DNA of 64,000 nucleotides from NCBI GenBank assembly GCA_032622095.1, contig CP136063.1:8659814-8723813 (forward strand). Direction: 5' to 3'. The stretch comes from Siphonodentalium dalli. Its lineage: Eukaryota > Mollusca > Scaphopoda > Gadilida > Siphonodentaliidae. Shown piece after piece: positions 36,739-47,997 of the stretch; the stretch's first letter is position 1, and the number at the start of each line of letters is the position of its first letter. The translations under genes were made by a program, and so were the position numbers. Under the pieces are notes generated by a model that ran no database searches, was not told the origin of the DNA, and saw only the letters and a list, made by a program, of their open reading frames with translations.

Positions 36739-37784
36739 CAGTGTTCCTCAGAATTTGGCTAATAAAAATTTCATTTGGCTAAACTTTTGGCTATACTTTT
36801 TTTGAACCCAAATGGAGACTGAAAGCATGGAGCCAGAAAGCTAATTAATAAAAGCGCTCAATAGATCGACATTCAAGACGAAGTTAGGTGACGAAAGTAT
36901 TTAATTATTTTCGTACTTATGAAATATCGTACAAAGGGAAATCCGATCGACAACTCTTTCAACCAAGCGATCACAAAGTGATATGCAATCATCTTTAGTT
37001 TTCACAAGACGGACATTCAAAGACGCATGGACATTAAACCGACCATGGTTGAATTATGACAATGTGAAGAAAGCAATGTATTGTAAAGTGCATTGACGCC
37101 GGTATATAAGCAATTTGTTCGTAACAGGCTGTTTTAATCTGGAGAAAGATTACGTCACTCTGCACGAAGCAGCAAAGGTCATTATTAATTTTTACATTTA
37201 ATCCCCTAACCCCCCATTCAGCCCATTGTCTGTCTGGTCACTCACGGCGCGCCTGCACAATGCATGTTTATGATGACATTGTGTTTATGACGGTCGAGGT
37301 TTATGAGCACCAAGCGTAAGACAATAGCTTAATCAGCGAAATGTGAATCACGACAGATATTTTGTGGATATTTGTCGTCAATACTGATACAGTCAAAATA
37401 ATATGCATGCTTTTATGACAGATTGTAATTTGACAATTATAAAAATAATGACATTAAGAAGGACAATCCCGGGTTACCGCCCCCCCCCCCCCCCACAATC
37501 ACTCTTTCACATAAAGATTAATAAATTTTTAATAAATGATAAATATAAAAATACTTCTAGTTCATCAAAATTATTTAAATTATTGTGTATTTTACCTGTG
37601 TCTGTTAGATTTTACGTTTTAGTCATTAATTGTGAACCGACCAGAAAACGATGATTTAATTTGGCCAAAGTTTTTTTTAATTTTGTCAAAAAACATTTGG
37701 CTAAAGTTTTTTTCATTTGGCTAATAAAATTTTCATTTGGCTAAACTTTTGGCTAAAGTTTTTTTCGGTCCAGCGTGAACACTG
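36739..37784. mobile_element. hAT-type non-autonomous element inside the LINE
   Basis: The termini CAGTGTTC and GAACACTG are inverted copies. Both flanks carry ATACAC (in CATACACA at 36731-36738 and ATACACTC at 37785-37792), an imperfect trace of an ~8-bp duplication, as expected for hAT elements. Subterminal regions on both sides are crowded with TTTGGCTAA motifs, which in hAT elements often act as transposase-binding repeats. A C-run lies at ~37480-37494. The interior (1046 bp total) has no transposase. Confidence 0.7.
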
Positions 37785-40061
37785 ATACACTCAATTAAAA
37801 GCGTACAGAAAAAGCGATTCAATCCTGATATCAAGGTAAACGGCTCAGGGGCTAAACTTATGCATATATGCCATGAAAATGACTTGCTCATTTTGAATGG
37901 TAAAAAACAAGATATCAAACACAACGGTGGTTATACAACAAGGAACAACAGTGTCATTGCCTATGCAATATGTAACCCAAAGCTTACCGATAACATCGAA
38001 TTATTTCTCGTAGAACCGTCTAATGAATTATTATCAGATGTTCACTCACCACTAATTCTCTCACTCAAGATAATCCCTCAGAATAAAACTAGAACGACGA
38101 TAAATCCTGCTCCCGTTAACCGACAGGCACATAATCGAACGAAGTGTGTCGTGACCCGGAATTGGGATAAACCTAAAATAGCTGCATTCACGCGTGCGAT
38201 TGAGGCGATCAAAACTGATAAATTAATATCACTTGAAAATGATTTAACAAATCCCGACCCAGAAACAGGCATAAATGCGGCATATGAGAAGTTAAAATCT
38301 ATTCTGATGGACGCGACAAACACCACAAACAAACATACAGTGCGCAAGAATACTAATCCGACAAAACCCGGTAAAAGGAAGAAACCGTCAGGTATGCCGT
38401 GGTTCTCGTGTGATTGCGTTCATACGAGGACGAACTATAGAAAGGCGCGAAAAAATTTCAAACGCTACCCCTCTGAACACAATAAGGCACGTATGCTCGA
38501 AAATAGACGCTCATATAAATGCACACAGCAAAACAGTAAGCGAACACATAAACTTAATCTGAGGAAAAAAATACATAATTTAAAGGGAAAATCAAGCAAA
38601 GAATTTTGGAAACTAATCCGGGAACTAGATGGACAAAATTGTAAAAGGCCCCCACCCCCTGCCCCAGAGTTTCAGAAGTACTATGAATCAGTCGAACGCG
38701 ACATCGCCGTCGAAATCAGCGGTCAACATACGCATGGGGTCCTAATGAACACATACTTACCATCGAATACTATAGATAATTCGCTTCTGAATGCTGAAAT
38801 ATCCCTTAACGAAATCGAGTATGCAGCAAAGAGCCTTAGAAATGACAAAGCATCAGGTTTCGACTCAATGCCGAATGAAATTATCAAGCATAGTATAAAG
38901 AAATTAGGATACTTCTATAAGAAACTGTTCAATACAATATTAGAAACAAGCTGTATCCCAAATGACTGGGCGATTGGTATGATCCGACCCATCTATAAGA
39001 AAGATGACCCGGATAAACCTGAAAATTACAGGAAAATCACACTTCTATGCACGATGTCAAAACTGTTCACGAGTATCATTTGCAATCGCATAAATAGTTT
39101 TCTTCAGATTAATAACCTTCAGTCCGAAGCGCAGGCGGGGTTTCGCAAAGGATACAGTACGATTGATCATATATTCTCCCTACATGCGCTCACCCAGATA
39201 ATGAAGCTCAATAAGAAAACCCTATTTTGTCCATTCATCGATTTTTCACAAGCCTTTGATAGTGTTTGGCGAGAAGGTCTTTGGAGAAAACTTCTACATT
39301 TTGGCGTAAATGGAAAAATCCTGAATACTATCAAGAGTATGTACCATAATTTAAAGACGTGTGTGATGACCGATGAGTCATCTGGGTTTTTCTCAAGTCT
39401 AATTGGCCTAAAACAAGGTGATTGTCTCTCACCGATACTTTTCGCCATGTACATCAACGATATCGAGGAATACCTACAAAATTGTTACTGTAGGGGTATA
39501 GACATAAGTAAAATCAATGGCCATGAAACAGGGGTATATATGAAGTTACTCCTATTAATATACGCTGATGATACAGCTCTAATCTCAGACTCCCATTCCG
39601 GTTTACAAAATGCCTTAAATCACTTCGCATCGTACTGTGACACATGGAAGCTAAGCATCAATGGCTCCAAAACTAAAATCGTGGTTCTTGGTAGAAAACC
39701 AAAACAAAGAAAATCAATGTCATTCAAAATAAACGGTAACGAAATTGAGATCGTGGATAGCTTCAAATACTTGGGCACGTGGTTTAGTAAAAACGGATCA
39801 TTTAGCAGGGAACGAAACATGAGATGTAAAGATGCAAAGAAAGCTATGTACGCACTCATAAGTAAAGCCAGACAAAATAACCTCTCCTATGACAGCGTTC
39901 TTGAAATTTACGAAAAAGCAATAACTCCCATAATGACATATGGAGCCGAAGTATGGGGTTTTGAAAACACCACCTGCCTAGAAAAGCTAGAAATACATGT
40001 TTTATTTATGGGGAGACGGGTATATGCCCAATTAGCCAAAAGATACAACTACGATGTCTAA
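37785..40061 (+). pseudogene. LINE ORF2: endonuclease end and reverse transcriptase
   Basis: The frame is open from the hAT junction to a stop at 40061; the ATG at 37860 is internal to the domain, not a true start. Visible in order: the endonuclease end with LLSDVHSPLILSL (SDHxP-like), a basic linker, and the RT with NDKASGFDSMPNEI, PIYKK, QAGFRKGYSTIDHI, FIDFSQAFDSVW (first catalytic Asp), GLKQGDCLSPILF and LLLIYADDTALIS (catalytic YADD). The thumb follows with WKLSINGSKTKI, FKYLGTWF and YGAEVWGF. After LEIHVLFMG a short stretch found in the sister LINE at 44.6-47.7 kb is missing and the frame shifts, ending translation early. All RT catalytic residues are present, so inactivation is by indel and by the upstream insertion. 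Confidence 0.9.
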
Positions 40062-40708
40062 CATATTGGAATAAACTTATGAACATGCAGTGCAATAGAC
40101 TCCCACTTATACTCTATTATGCACTGTATAGCTACCACTGCACAAACAACTGGAGACATGGTTGGATTGACTTTATACGAACAAGCCTAAATAATCTCGG
40201 CCTATCCATTATTTGGATAGACCAAGCAACTATCAACCCACCATCTTTCAATAGACTCATCAAAGATCGAATACAAGACGCATTTGTACAATCATGGCAT
40301 GGTGATATAGTAAAATCCAATAAATGTGCCTTCTACAGAATCATCAAGACTGACTTTTCAAAGGAAATATATCTCTCATTAGAAAACCAAACAGTAGTAA
40401 GGCGTCTGATTAAATTTCGTACAAGAAATCATAACTTACCGATCGAATCCGGATCGTGGGCAAAAAAAGACTACTCCAATCGAAAATGCACGCTGTGCGA
40501 CGTTGAACTTGGTGATGAATACCATATCATACTCAAATGTGAAAAAATATGCGATTTGAGACGAAAATATCTTAAATCATACTACTACACGCTTCCAAAT
40601 GCCCACAAACTCAATGCCCTCTTCACGTGCACAACTAAAAGAACCCTCACCAATCTTAGTATGTTCATCCGAGACGCCCTCCGCCTAATGGAGCCCCCTG
40701 TGGCATAA
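40030..40708 (+). pseudogene. LINE ORF2 C-terminus with zinc ribbon
   Basis: After the frameshift the protein continues in another frame: LTYWNKLMNMQCNRLPLIL, then KFRTRNHNLPIESGSW, and a cysteine-rich CTLCDVELGDEYHIILKC motif (C-x2-C-x8-H-x4-C) at about 40486-40540. It ends with a stop at 40708. The same order is found in the sister element (CDTCKSDTIGDEYHFVLVC), confirming that this is one ORF2 split by an indel. A ~210-bp 3' UTR follows up to the ATTCTGATTCTGATT tail. Confidence 0.85.
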
Positions 40709-41659
40709 CCACGCGAACATTGAAGCACCCACCCCAACTAAATCACATCACGTACGCCCACATCCCACCCTTCCCGAACGTGCACATGATTATTGAACTA
40801 TATATATTGCTTTCAACAGCATTATCATCTATTTTTATATATTGACGTGTATTCATAACTACACTCTGTTATACCGGACACGTCCGGCGATTTGAGATTA
40901 AAAATTCTGATTCTGATTGCTCTAATGATCAGTTAACACGAACAATACAAAATAAAGTCCCATCTCCAAACCAGTTCCATACAGCGAACCTGATCTAGAA
41001 GATATTAGTGAAAAAACGTCAAATTTCATCTTTCAGCTGTCATTTTGACCGGCGTCTTGGACGGGGAGTTCCAGTTTTACCCTACAAATGTGGCATCATA
41101 TCTCTCAGAGTCATACCTACCTATATGACTAATTTTAATTCGCATATTTCATGGTAGGATTAATTGCGATATTGAATAACTTATTTAATCACGAAACGCT
41201 CTTTAAATTTGGAAAACCCCTTAAAAGAGGGGTTAAAGTTAAATTTCAGCGTGGCTCCATATCTATTATCAATAACTGTGTGAATATGTACATATGTGCA
41301 AAGTTTCATGCTTTAGTCACAATTTGAACAATTGCCTTGAAATTTTTACTTAATCTACTCCACTATACAGGCATGTGGTGGTGTCGGTGTGCCCTGGGCA
41401 GAGTACGAACGGGTATATATACTGTCGGTGTCAGTTTGTCCTGGACTGAGTACACTTACATGTATACATAAAGCACACCGTATATACGGGCATGTGTCGG
41501 TGTCGGTGTGCCCTGGGCAGAGTATAAACGAATATATATATGTACATGTATATGGCACACACACATATAGAGTTGGGTTCTGAGATACTTCAGCAAACAG
41601 TAACCATACTTGCGAATGTCGGTGTCGGTGTCCTACGTACACATATAGCTATACATATA

Positions 41660-41666
41660 TGTATAT

Positions 41667-41722
<56 letters not shown>
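41660..41722. repeat. (TA)n microsatellite at the element edge
   Basis: A long TA run lies at the outer edge of the right arm; a shorter one (29944-29960) lies at the left edge. The element may target TA repeats, or the runs may belong to its ends. Confidence 0.85.
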
Positions 41723-41724
<2 letters not shown>

Positions 41725-41782
41725 CATATCCGTATCGATAATATATATGGAGAAATATATATGATTTCGTGCGTCTTACGTG

Positions 41783-42100
41783 AAGACCTAGCCAAGAATA
41801 GGACTGCTCAGAATGCTCAGAGGCAGTGTCACCTGGGGACTTAATCCCGAAACTTTAATTAAACTCTATAAACAATACATGGAATACGGGGCAATAATAA
41901 CGGCTAACCTACCCAAAGCAACGATAAATAAACTTCAAGTTATTCAAAACTCAGCGCTGAGAATGGCACTCCAAGAAAATTATCGTACCCCAATCAGGGA
42001 ACTTCACGAATCCGCAGATATATATCCTCTGAGCGATAGATTAAACATTTTAGCCTCAAATAATCTCATTAGATTACAGGGGAGCATTTTAATAAAATAA
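41783..42100 (+). pseudogene. Jockey/CR1-like LINE C-terminal fragment
   Basis: A continuous frame reads RLLRMLRGSVTWGLNPETLI, KLYKQYMEYGAIITANL, KLQVIQNSALRMAL and PLSDRLNILA, ending at a stop at 42098-42100. This matches the region after the RT domain in Jockey/CR1-type LINEs (motif pattern LYKxxxxxYG...LQxxQNxALR). No RT core or poly-A end is attached. It is a short dead fragment lying between the (TA)n tract and the Penelope-like element. Confidence 0.7.
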
Positions 42101-42200
42101 TTGGAACTCCGCACACTACTATTAACAAAACGATAAATCTATGGAAATGAATGACAAAGCAAAGAAATTTATAAGTTAACAAAGTCAGATAATATCAGCG

Positions 42201-43247
42201 AAACTGGAAAATTTCATTGCCCACGCTAATTCAATACATCCCAAGATTAAAGTTGAACTTCGATATGCAGATGATAAAATTTAATTTCTGGATACAATGG
42301 TGCATTTGTCGAATGGGAAATTGTATACGGATTTGTATAGAAACCCGACAGATAATATGCTGTATCTAGACAGGGCTTCTAGCCACCCCGCTCACATAAA
42401 GAGATCGGTGGTGTATGGTCTAGGTATTCGCATAAGGAGAATTTGTGAAAAACAGGCAGATTATTTGCGACATCGCCGTGAGTTGAAAAAGCAGCTGATG
42501 GGGAGGGGATACAGTGCGCGATTCATCGAGAAACAGCTCAGAAAGGTCGATGGATTAGACAGGAAGCAATTGTTAGAACGCCGGAAAACAGCACATGTGT
42601 CCAAAAATAGAAGGGTGCCTCTTGTTGTGACATATAACAGTACTCTCCCGGGCTTAGGACAGATAACCAGGAAGCATATGGATATTCTATATGAATCAGA
42701 CCGGATGCGGGCGGTTTTTGCCGAGCCGCCTTTAATATCATACAGAAGAGACAGTAATTTGGGAGATATTCTGGCTCATCGTAAAACGAGTAGATCTGTG
42801 TCGATGCCACCACAGTTATGTACGGATTCGTGTGCCACTTGTATAATTATGAGTTTGGATGAAGTTAAAAATATGACGCGGAATGCGGAATATAAAGTAT
42901 GTAGACATAGTAATTGTAAAACCAGAAATGTGATATATTGTTTAAGCTGTTTGATATGTGGATCCACTGTGTACGTTGGCGAGACAGAGAGACTATTGTC
43001 GGAAAGGATTCTGGAACATCTGAGGGACATTAGACTTCACGATGATAAGCCAGCCTATGGACATTTTAATAAACCGGGACATTCCATTGACAACATAAGG
43101 GTATCGGTTTTAGAAAAGGTCAATGGGAATAAACATCTGAGACTGATACGTGAAGACCATTGGATATCAAAGTTGAAAACCCGGACTGGCCACGGATTCA
43201 AAGCCAGAGGAAATGGCACCAACTTCTGGATGTCGATGCTGCGATAG
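42201..43247 (+). pseudogene. Penelope-like protein, linker and GIY-YIG endonuclease
   Basis: The frame begins upstream of the ATG at 42297 with KLENFIAHANSIHPKIKVEL and a TAA (42282) inside what is normally an IxFLD motif (here I-stop-FLD). It then runs uninterrupted to 43247. The linker shows YRNPTDNMLYLDRASSHPAH and GLGIRIRRIC, typical of Penelope-like proteins after the RT. The C-terminal endonuclease has the GIY-like IYCLSC, the YIG-like VYVGET, an Arg/His helix (SERILEHLRDIRLH) and a catalytic Glu in LIREDHWISKLKT. The upstream RT core is absent. An intact protein would reverse-transcribe and integrate element RNA using the GIY-YIG nuclease for target cleavage. The 316-codon uninterrupted stretch suggests fairly recent loss of function. 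Confidence 0.85.
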
Positions 43248-43371
43248 CGTTGCTTGGTGTTTGACGTTCTCTGGCGAAAGACCTTTAACGTCGTTGTGTA
43301 ATATCCGCCATTAGTATTTGTTTGTATGTTTATCTGGATGCCATCATGTGATTTTGTCTCAATAATATCAA

Positions 43372-43395
43372 CTGAGGAAGGCCTGAGGCCGAAAG
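43372..43395 (+). ncRNA. Hammerhead-core-like motif in the Penelope 3' region
   Basis: CTGAGGA is followed by a GGCC-TGA-GGCC stem-loop and GAAAG, matching the order of the hammerhead ribozyme core (CUGANGA, stem II, GAAA). Penelope-like elements are known to carry hammerhead motifs. Here one extra A sits before stem II and stems I and III are not convincing, so activity is doubtful. Confidence 0.5.
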
Positions 43396-43714
43396 CTTTT
43401 GAAGAGCGACTTATTTAATTTATTAGCCTACAGGGTCCCTCATATCCTGGACCATTTTTACACTGATAAAATAAGCGTTTGTTTCATCACTTTACCCTTT
43501 TCTGTCAAGGTAAATTATATATGGTTTTGATCGCGGCGGACACGTCAGATGATGAATCACATTCATGGCTCCATGTGTAATTGTAGTATGTTTTTCAGTG
43601 AACTTATTGATGGAACAGAAGGAATCATGGAATTAAATTGGGGTTATTGAATAAATAATTTAAATATGAGGTAAACACGTAATACACACGTAGTGTTTCT
43701 GAATGTGCGGTAAA

Positions 43715-44599
43715 TCATCAATCCCACTCACGGTGTACATCTGGGGTGCTATTCACCAAGCGAGACTCATCAATCCCACTCACGGTGTACATCTGGGGTG
43801 CTATTCACCAAGCGAGACTCATCAATCCCACTCACGGTGTACATCTGGGGTGCTATTCACCAAGCGAGACTCATCAATCCCACTCACGGTGTACATCTGG
43901 GGTGCTATTCACCAGGCGAGACTCATCAATCCCACTCACGGTGTACATCTGGGGTGCTATTCACCAAGCGAGACTCATCAATCCCACTCACGGTGTACAT
44001 CTGGGGTGCTATTCACCAAGCGAGACTCATCAATCCCACTCACGGTGTACATCTGGGGTGCTATTCACCAAGCGAGACTCATCAATCCCACTCACGGTGT
44101 ACATCTGGGGTGCTATTCACCAAGCGAGACTCATCAATCGCACTCACGGTGTACATCTGGGGTGCTATTCACCAAGCGAGACTCATCAATCCCACTCACG
44201 GTGTACATCTGGGGTGCTATTCACCAAGCGAAACTCATCAATCCCACTCACGGTGTACATCTGGGGTGCTATTCACCAAGCGAGACTCATCAATCCCACT
44301 CACGGTGTACATCTGGGGTGCTATTCACCAAGCGAGACTCATCAATCCCACTCACGGTGTACATCTGGGGTGCTATTCACCAAGCGAGACTCATCAATCC
44401 CACTCACGGTGTACATCTGGGGTGCTATTCACCAAGCTAGACTCATCAATCCCACTCACGGTGTACATCTGGGGTGCTATTCACCAAGCGAGACTCATCA
44501 ATCCCACTCACGGTGTACATCTGGGGTGCTATTCACCAAGCGAGACTCATCAATCCCACTCACGGTGTACATCTGGTGTGCTATTCACCAAGCGAGACT
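43715..44599 (+). repeat. 52-bp satellite, 17 copies, stop-free in three frames
   Basis: The unit contains CACTCACGGTGTACATCTGG, GGTGCTATTCACC and AAGCGAGACTCATCAATCC and is highly uniform, with about five single-base variants in 17 copies. The consensus has no TAA, TAG or TGA at all on the plus strand, so all three frames stay open; since 52 is not divisible by three, each frame cycles through all three peptides every 156 bp. The first in-frame stop on the plus strand arises from one variant (GCTAG, 44436). The array abuts and is in frame with the LINE ORF2 that follows. Confidence 0.95.
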
Positions 44600-47500
44600 A
44601 TTTTATAAACCAGGTAGTTTATTTGGTAACTTTGCTTTAGCGCAAACGACACGCGCTGTCGATGGTGTGATTGATCCAATCTATCAGATTTGTCACTTGT
44701 CAATTGACGCCGTCTCACGACTAATTATGGGGTACCCATCTGATTTTATAACCCAGAAGGAAAGAGACATTTGGGCTTATGAAGTACCTAAACGATATTC
44801 CGAAGATAGGGGCAGGGTCAATAGTTATGGATATAAACTTTTAAATTTATGCAGAATCATGGATTTATGCATAATTAACGGACGATTTGGTGAAGATAAA
44901 AATAATGGAAAATTAACATCCAATGACTGTAGTGTAATCGACTATATGATCGGGAATATAAGTATTCTCAGATTAATCAAGAACTTCCGTGTGAACCCCT
45001 TTTCACCATTTTGGAGTGATGTTCATTCTGGGCTACATATCGAATTAAACTTTGGCACTAACGTGAGGACACAACATACCAACTGCTTATCAGAAACAGA
45101 ATCCTTACCAGAACAGGTAGAAATCAGACGGTGGGACCCAGAAAAAAATGTAGAGTATCAAACTAACATCGATTACACGAGATCTAAAAACATTCTGGAA
45201 TGCCTCAATTTTATAGAAGGGAACACCACATCTTCGGACATTGACAATGTGAGCCGTGACATTTCTGACATGCTTGTATCCGCAGCAATGAAAACTTTTG
45301 GTGTTAAACGAAAGAAGGGAAATAACAAATCGCGTCATAAACCTTGGTTTGATACGGATTGCCGCGACGCTCGTAAGAAATTTCATATGAAAAAATCCGA
45401 ATATAATCGGGACAAAACGCTTGAAAATAAACTTCTAATGAATGAGTCGACCATACATTATCGGAAACTGATGGAGAGCAAAATCAAAAATAAGAACGCA
45501 TCCAATGTCGACGAACTCAAAAGATTCAATAAGTCTTCGCCGAAGGAGTTTTGGAAAGAACTCAATAGACTTTCGAGTTCTGGCGCCAACGCAAATGATA
45601 GTCACAAACAATGTCAGGTGCCCCCAAATGTGTTTCATGATCATTTCAAAAAAATACATGCCTCAGAACACAGTGACGATTATTTGAGCAGACGTGTTGA
45701 TTCTGAAATTGATTTATCAAACTCGACTTATCTCAATGACTCGATAACTGATGAAGAGGTACGAAGGGCAATAATTAAAGCTCGGAATAATAAAGCCCCG
45801 GGATCCGATATGGTTCTTAACGAGTATATAAAGTCGTCTTTAGACCAGCTGTTACCATTGTATACTAAATATTTCAATGTGATATTAAATTCAGGTATAT
45901 TTCCGACAGATTGGGCGATTGGAATGGTCCAACCGATATACAAAAAATCGGGTGAACCGGGAAGTCCGGATTCGTATCGTGGACTAACATTACTTAGTTG
46001 TCTATCAAAAGTTTTTACTACTATTTTGAATGCTAGATTAGTTTCGTACTCGGATGACAATGAGACGATAAGTAAATTCCAGACTGGTTTCAGAAGTTGC
46101 CATTCTACAATTGACAATATATTTGTATTACATAGTATTATAAATTTATACCTGTCGTCTGGTCGAAAGTTATTTTGTGCATTTATCGACTTTCGCAAGG
46201 CTATTGATTTAGTATGGCGAGAAGGCTTATGGTTTAAGCTAATTCAAAGCGGTATTAATGGGAAAATATTGAGACTTATAAGAAACATGTACAGCAAAAT
46301 CAAATTATGTGTTAAATCTGATGGAACCAAAACGGACTTCTTTTCTAGTTTTGTAGGATTATTTCAAGGTGAAATTATGTCACCGTTATTATTTTCCATC
46401 TACATTGACGATCTAACGTCGTTCATGAACGATTGTGCTATCAAAAGCCTCGATTTTCTTGATGATATATTTATGGACAATGCGGGTATATATATACGAC
46501 TGTTTTGTATGTTTTATGCTGATGATACAGTTATACTTAGTGAAAGCGAAGATGAAATGCATCGAGCGTTACAGGCTTTCGCAGATTATGCGGATGCGTG
46601 GAAGCTCCAGGTGAACACAAAAAAGACGAAAATAATGATATTCTGTAAAAAATTACCTAAATGCATACCAATATTCATATACAGGGGGGTTGAACTCCAA
46701 GTCGTTAAGGAATTTATTTACCTAGGTGTAGAATTTTTCTATACTGGCAGATTTTGTAGCACCATAAAGCGCACATTTAATCTGGCCACACGTGCCATGC
46801 ACGGACTGTTAAATAAAGTTAGACATCTCCCTTTACCACCCGATCTGATGCTTAAGCTGTTTGATAGCATAGTAGCACCGGTAATCTTATACGGTAGTGA
46901 AATATGGATTACAGAAAAAATCCAGAGACTTGAAACATTACATATGAAATTTTGCAAAATATTATTAGGAATGAAATCTAGTACACCAAACTACATGGTA
47001 TATGGGGAACTTGGTAGGCACCCACTCATAATTGAAATTAAATGCAGACTGTTGTCATATTGGTCAAAGTTGGTATCCGCAGATGGATCTGAACTCGCAA
47101 AAAACATACACCTTATTTTGAGACTTGTATATGACAACAAACCAAGCCAGTCGGCTGAATTCAAATGGTTGAATATCGTGAAGGAATCTCTGTGCAAAGT
47201 AGGACTAACATCTAATTGGGAAACCCAATCCTCTCTTACGAAATCTGAAATCCGAAATTGTAAATCAAGCATGATCGAACAACACTGGACACAAACATTC
47301 AGTGATATTAAAAACTCAGATTCATCCAGAGAAATTATGTACAGTAATATAAAATCTCATTCTGGTATATGCCGATATTTGTTATATCTCCCAAAACACC
47401 TGACAGCATCATTGGTGAAAATCAGAACATCAAACCATAGATTACCAATCGAAAAAGCGCGATGGCATAAAACAGAGAGTAAGATGTGCGATACATGTAA

Positions 47501-47699
47501 ATCTGACACAATCGGAGACGAGTATCATTTTGTACTCGTCTGTGGCAAATATAAATGTCTACGAGAGCGCTATATCCCAAAATATTACTGGGAAAATCCT
47601 TCGCGCGAAAAGTTTCATGGACTCTTGTCAATAGAAAATATCTCTCGTTTGAAACAACTCTCTATTTTCCTAAAAATTGCCTTTAGAGAAGTTTCTTAA
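44600..47699 (+). CDS. CR1/L2-like LINE ORF2 (EN part, RT, zinc ribbon)
   Basis: The frame is continuous from the satellite (formally from 43746) to a stop at 47699, ~1030 codons of element protein. The endonuclease is 5'-truncated: only its C-terminal part is clear (GRVNSYGYKLLNLCRIMDLC, then FWSDVHSGLHI). The RT shows NNKAPGSDMVLNEYIKS, PIYKKSGEPGSPDSYRGLTL, FQTGFRSCHSTIDNI, FCAFIDFRKAIDLVWREGLW, GLFQGEIMSPLLF and FYADDTVILSE. The thumb has WKLQVNTKKTKI and YGSEIW. The C-terminus has CDTCKSDTIGDEYHFVLVC (C-x2-C...H-x4-C). Departures from the usual motif are QGE where QGC/D is common and KAID for KAFD. The protein is a sister of the LINE at 35.6-40.9 kb. It lacks a full endonuclease, so it is not autonomous, yet the RT remains open. 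Confidence 0.9.
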
Positions 47700-47997
47700 T
47701 TTCAATTAATTATATACATTGTGGAAGGCAGCTGAATTAGCTCATTGCATGGTCAATAATTCAAACTGATAATCAAAATGACATTGAAAACATAAGGAAG
47801 AATATAACTTATGTGATTACACGATTTTTCAAAGAACAAAATAAGGAACAAGGGGAAAAAAGAAGAACAAACCACACGTTTGTAGGGAGGGGTCTCATTT
47901 CCATCATGTATATATTGTATATAAAATATTGTATATATGTTTTGCATGTTACTCATTAATTTGGGTCTTCGCAATAAAGCATTCAATTCAATGAAAA
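47700..47997 (+). other. LINE 3' UTR and tail
   Basis: AATAAA at 47973-47978 is followed by ATTCAATTCAATGAA, a short direct-repeat tail like the ATTCTGATTCTGATT end of the sister LINE. The element ends about 47997. Confidence 0.65.

Larger units (their letters stand above)
35630..40919 (+). mobile_element. CR1/L2-like non-LTR retrotransposon, 5'-truncated
   Basis: The element inserted into the right arm of the giant inverted repeat; the arm reads ...ATATTTCATT before it and GCTCTAATGATCAG after it. It carries the C-terminus of ORF1, an ORF2 with endonuclease, reverse transcriptase and C-terminal zinc ribbon, and ends in an ATTCTGATTCTGATT 3' tail of short repeats, as in CR1/L2-type LINEs. 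A 1046-bp hAT-type element (36739-37784) splits the endonuclease. ORF1 has a nonsense codon and ORF2 a deletion/frameshift near 40015, so it is inactive. The clade call is by overall RT resemblance only. Confidence 0.85.
29946..41690. mobile_element. Giant inverted-repeat element split by a LINE
   Basis: The left arm 29946-~33330 pairs with a right arm in two pieces, ~34150-35629 and ~40920-41690. Matches by eye: 29960-30060 with 41560-41650 (CTATATGTGTACGTAGGA), 30480-30640 with 40925-41100, 30655-30735 with 35550-35629, 32355-32960 with 34930-35540, and 33005-33330 with 34290-34760. A (TA)n tract lies at each outer edge. Removing the LINE at 35630-40919 restores arm continuity. The left arm has an extra ~1.6 kb (30735-32355) that the right arm lacks. 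The unique core, about 33330-34100, carries a broken zinc-finger gene. Confidence 0.85.
42110..43440 (+). mobile_element. Penelope-like element, 5'-truncated
   Basis: The retained part covers the end of the RT/linker region, the GIY-YIG endonuclease and the 3' UTR with a GGCCTGAGGCCGAAAG motif characteristic of Penelope-like elements. The RT palm with its catalytic Asp residues is missing, and a TAA at 42282 interrupts the linker, so it cannot move by itself. Confidence 0.8.

Noticed and set aside
29946-41690. Polinton/Maverick-type element
   Set aside because: Inverted arms and a small gene fit loosely, but no polymerase, integrase, packaging ATPase or capsid frames are present and no 6-bp duplication was seen.
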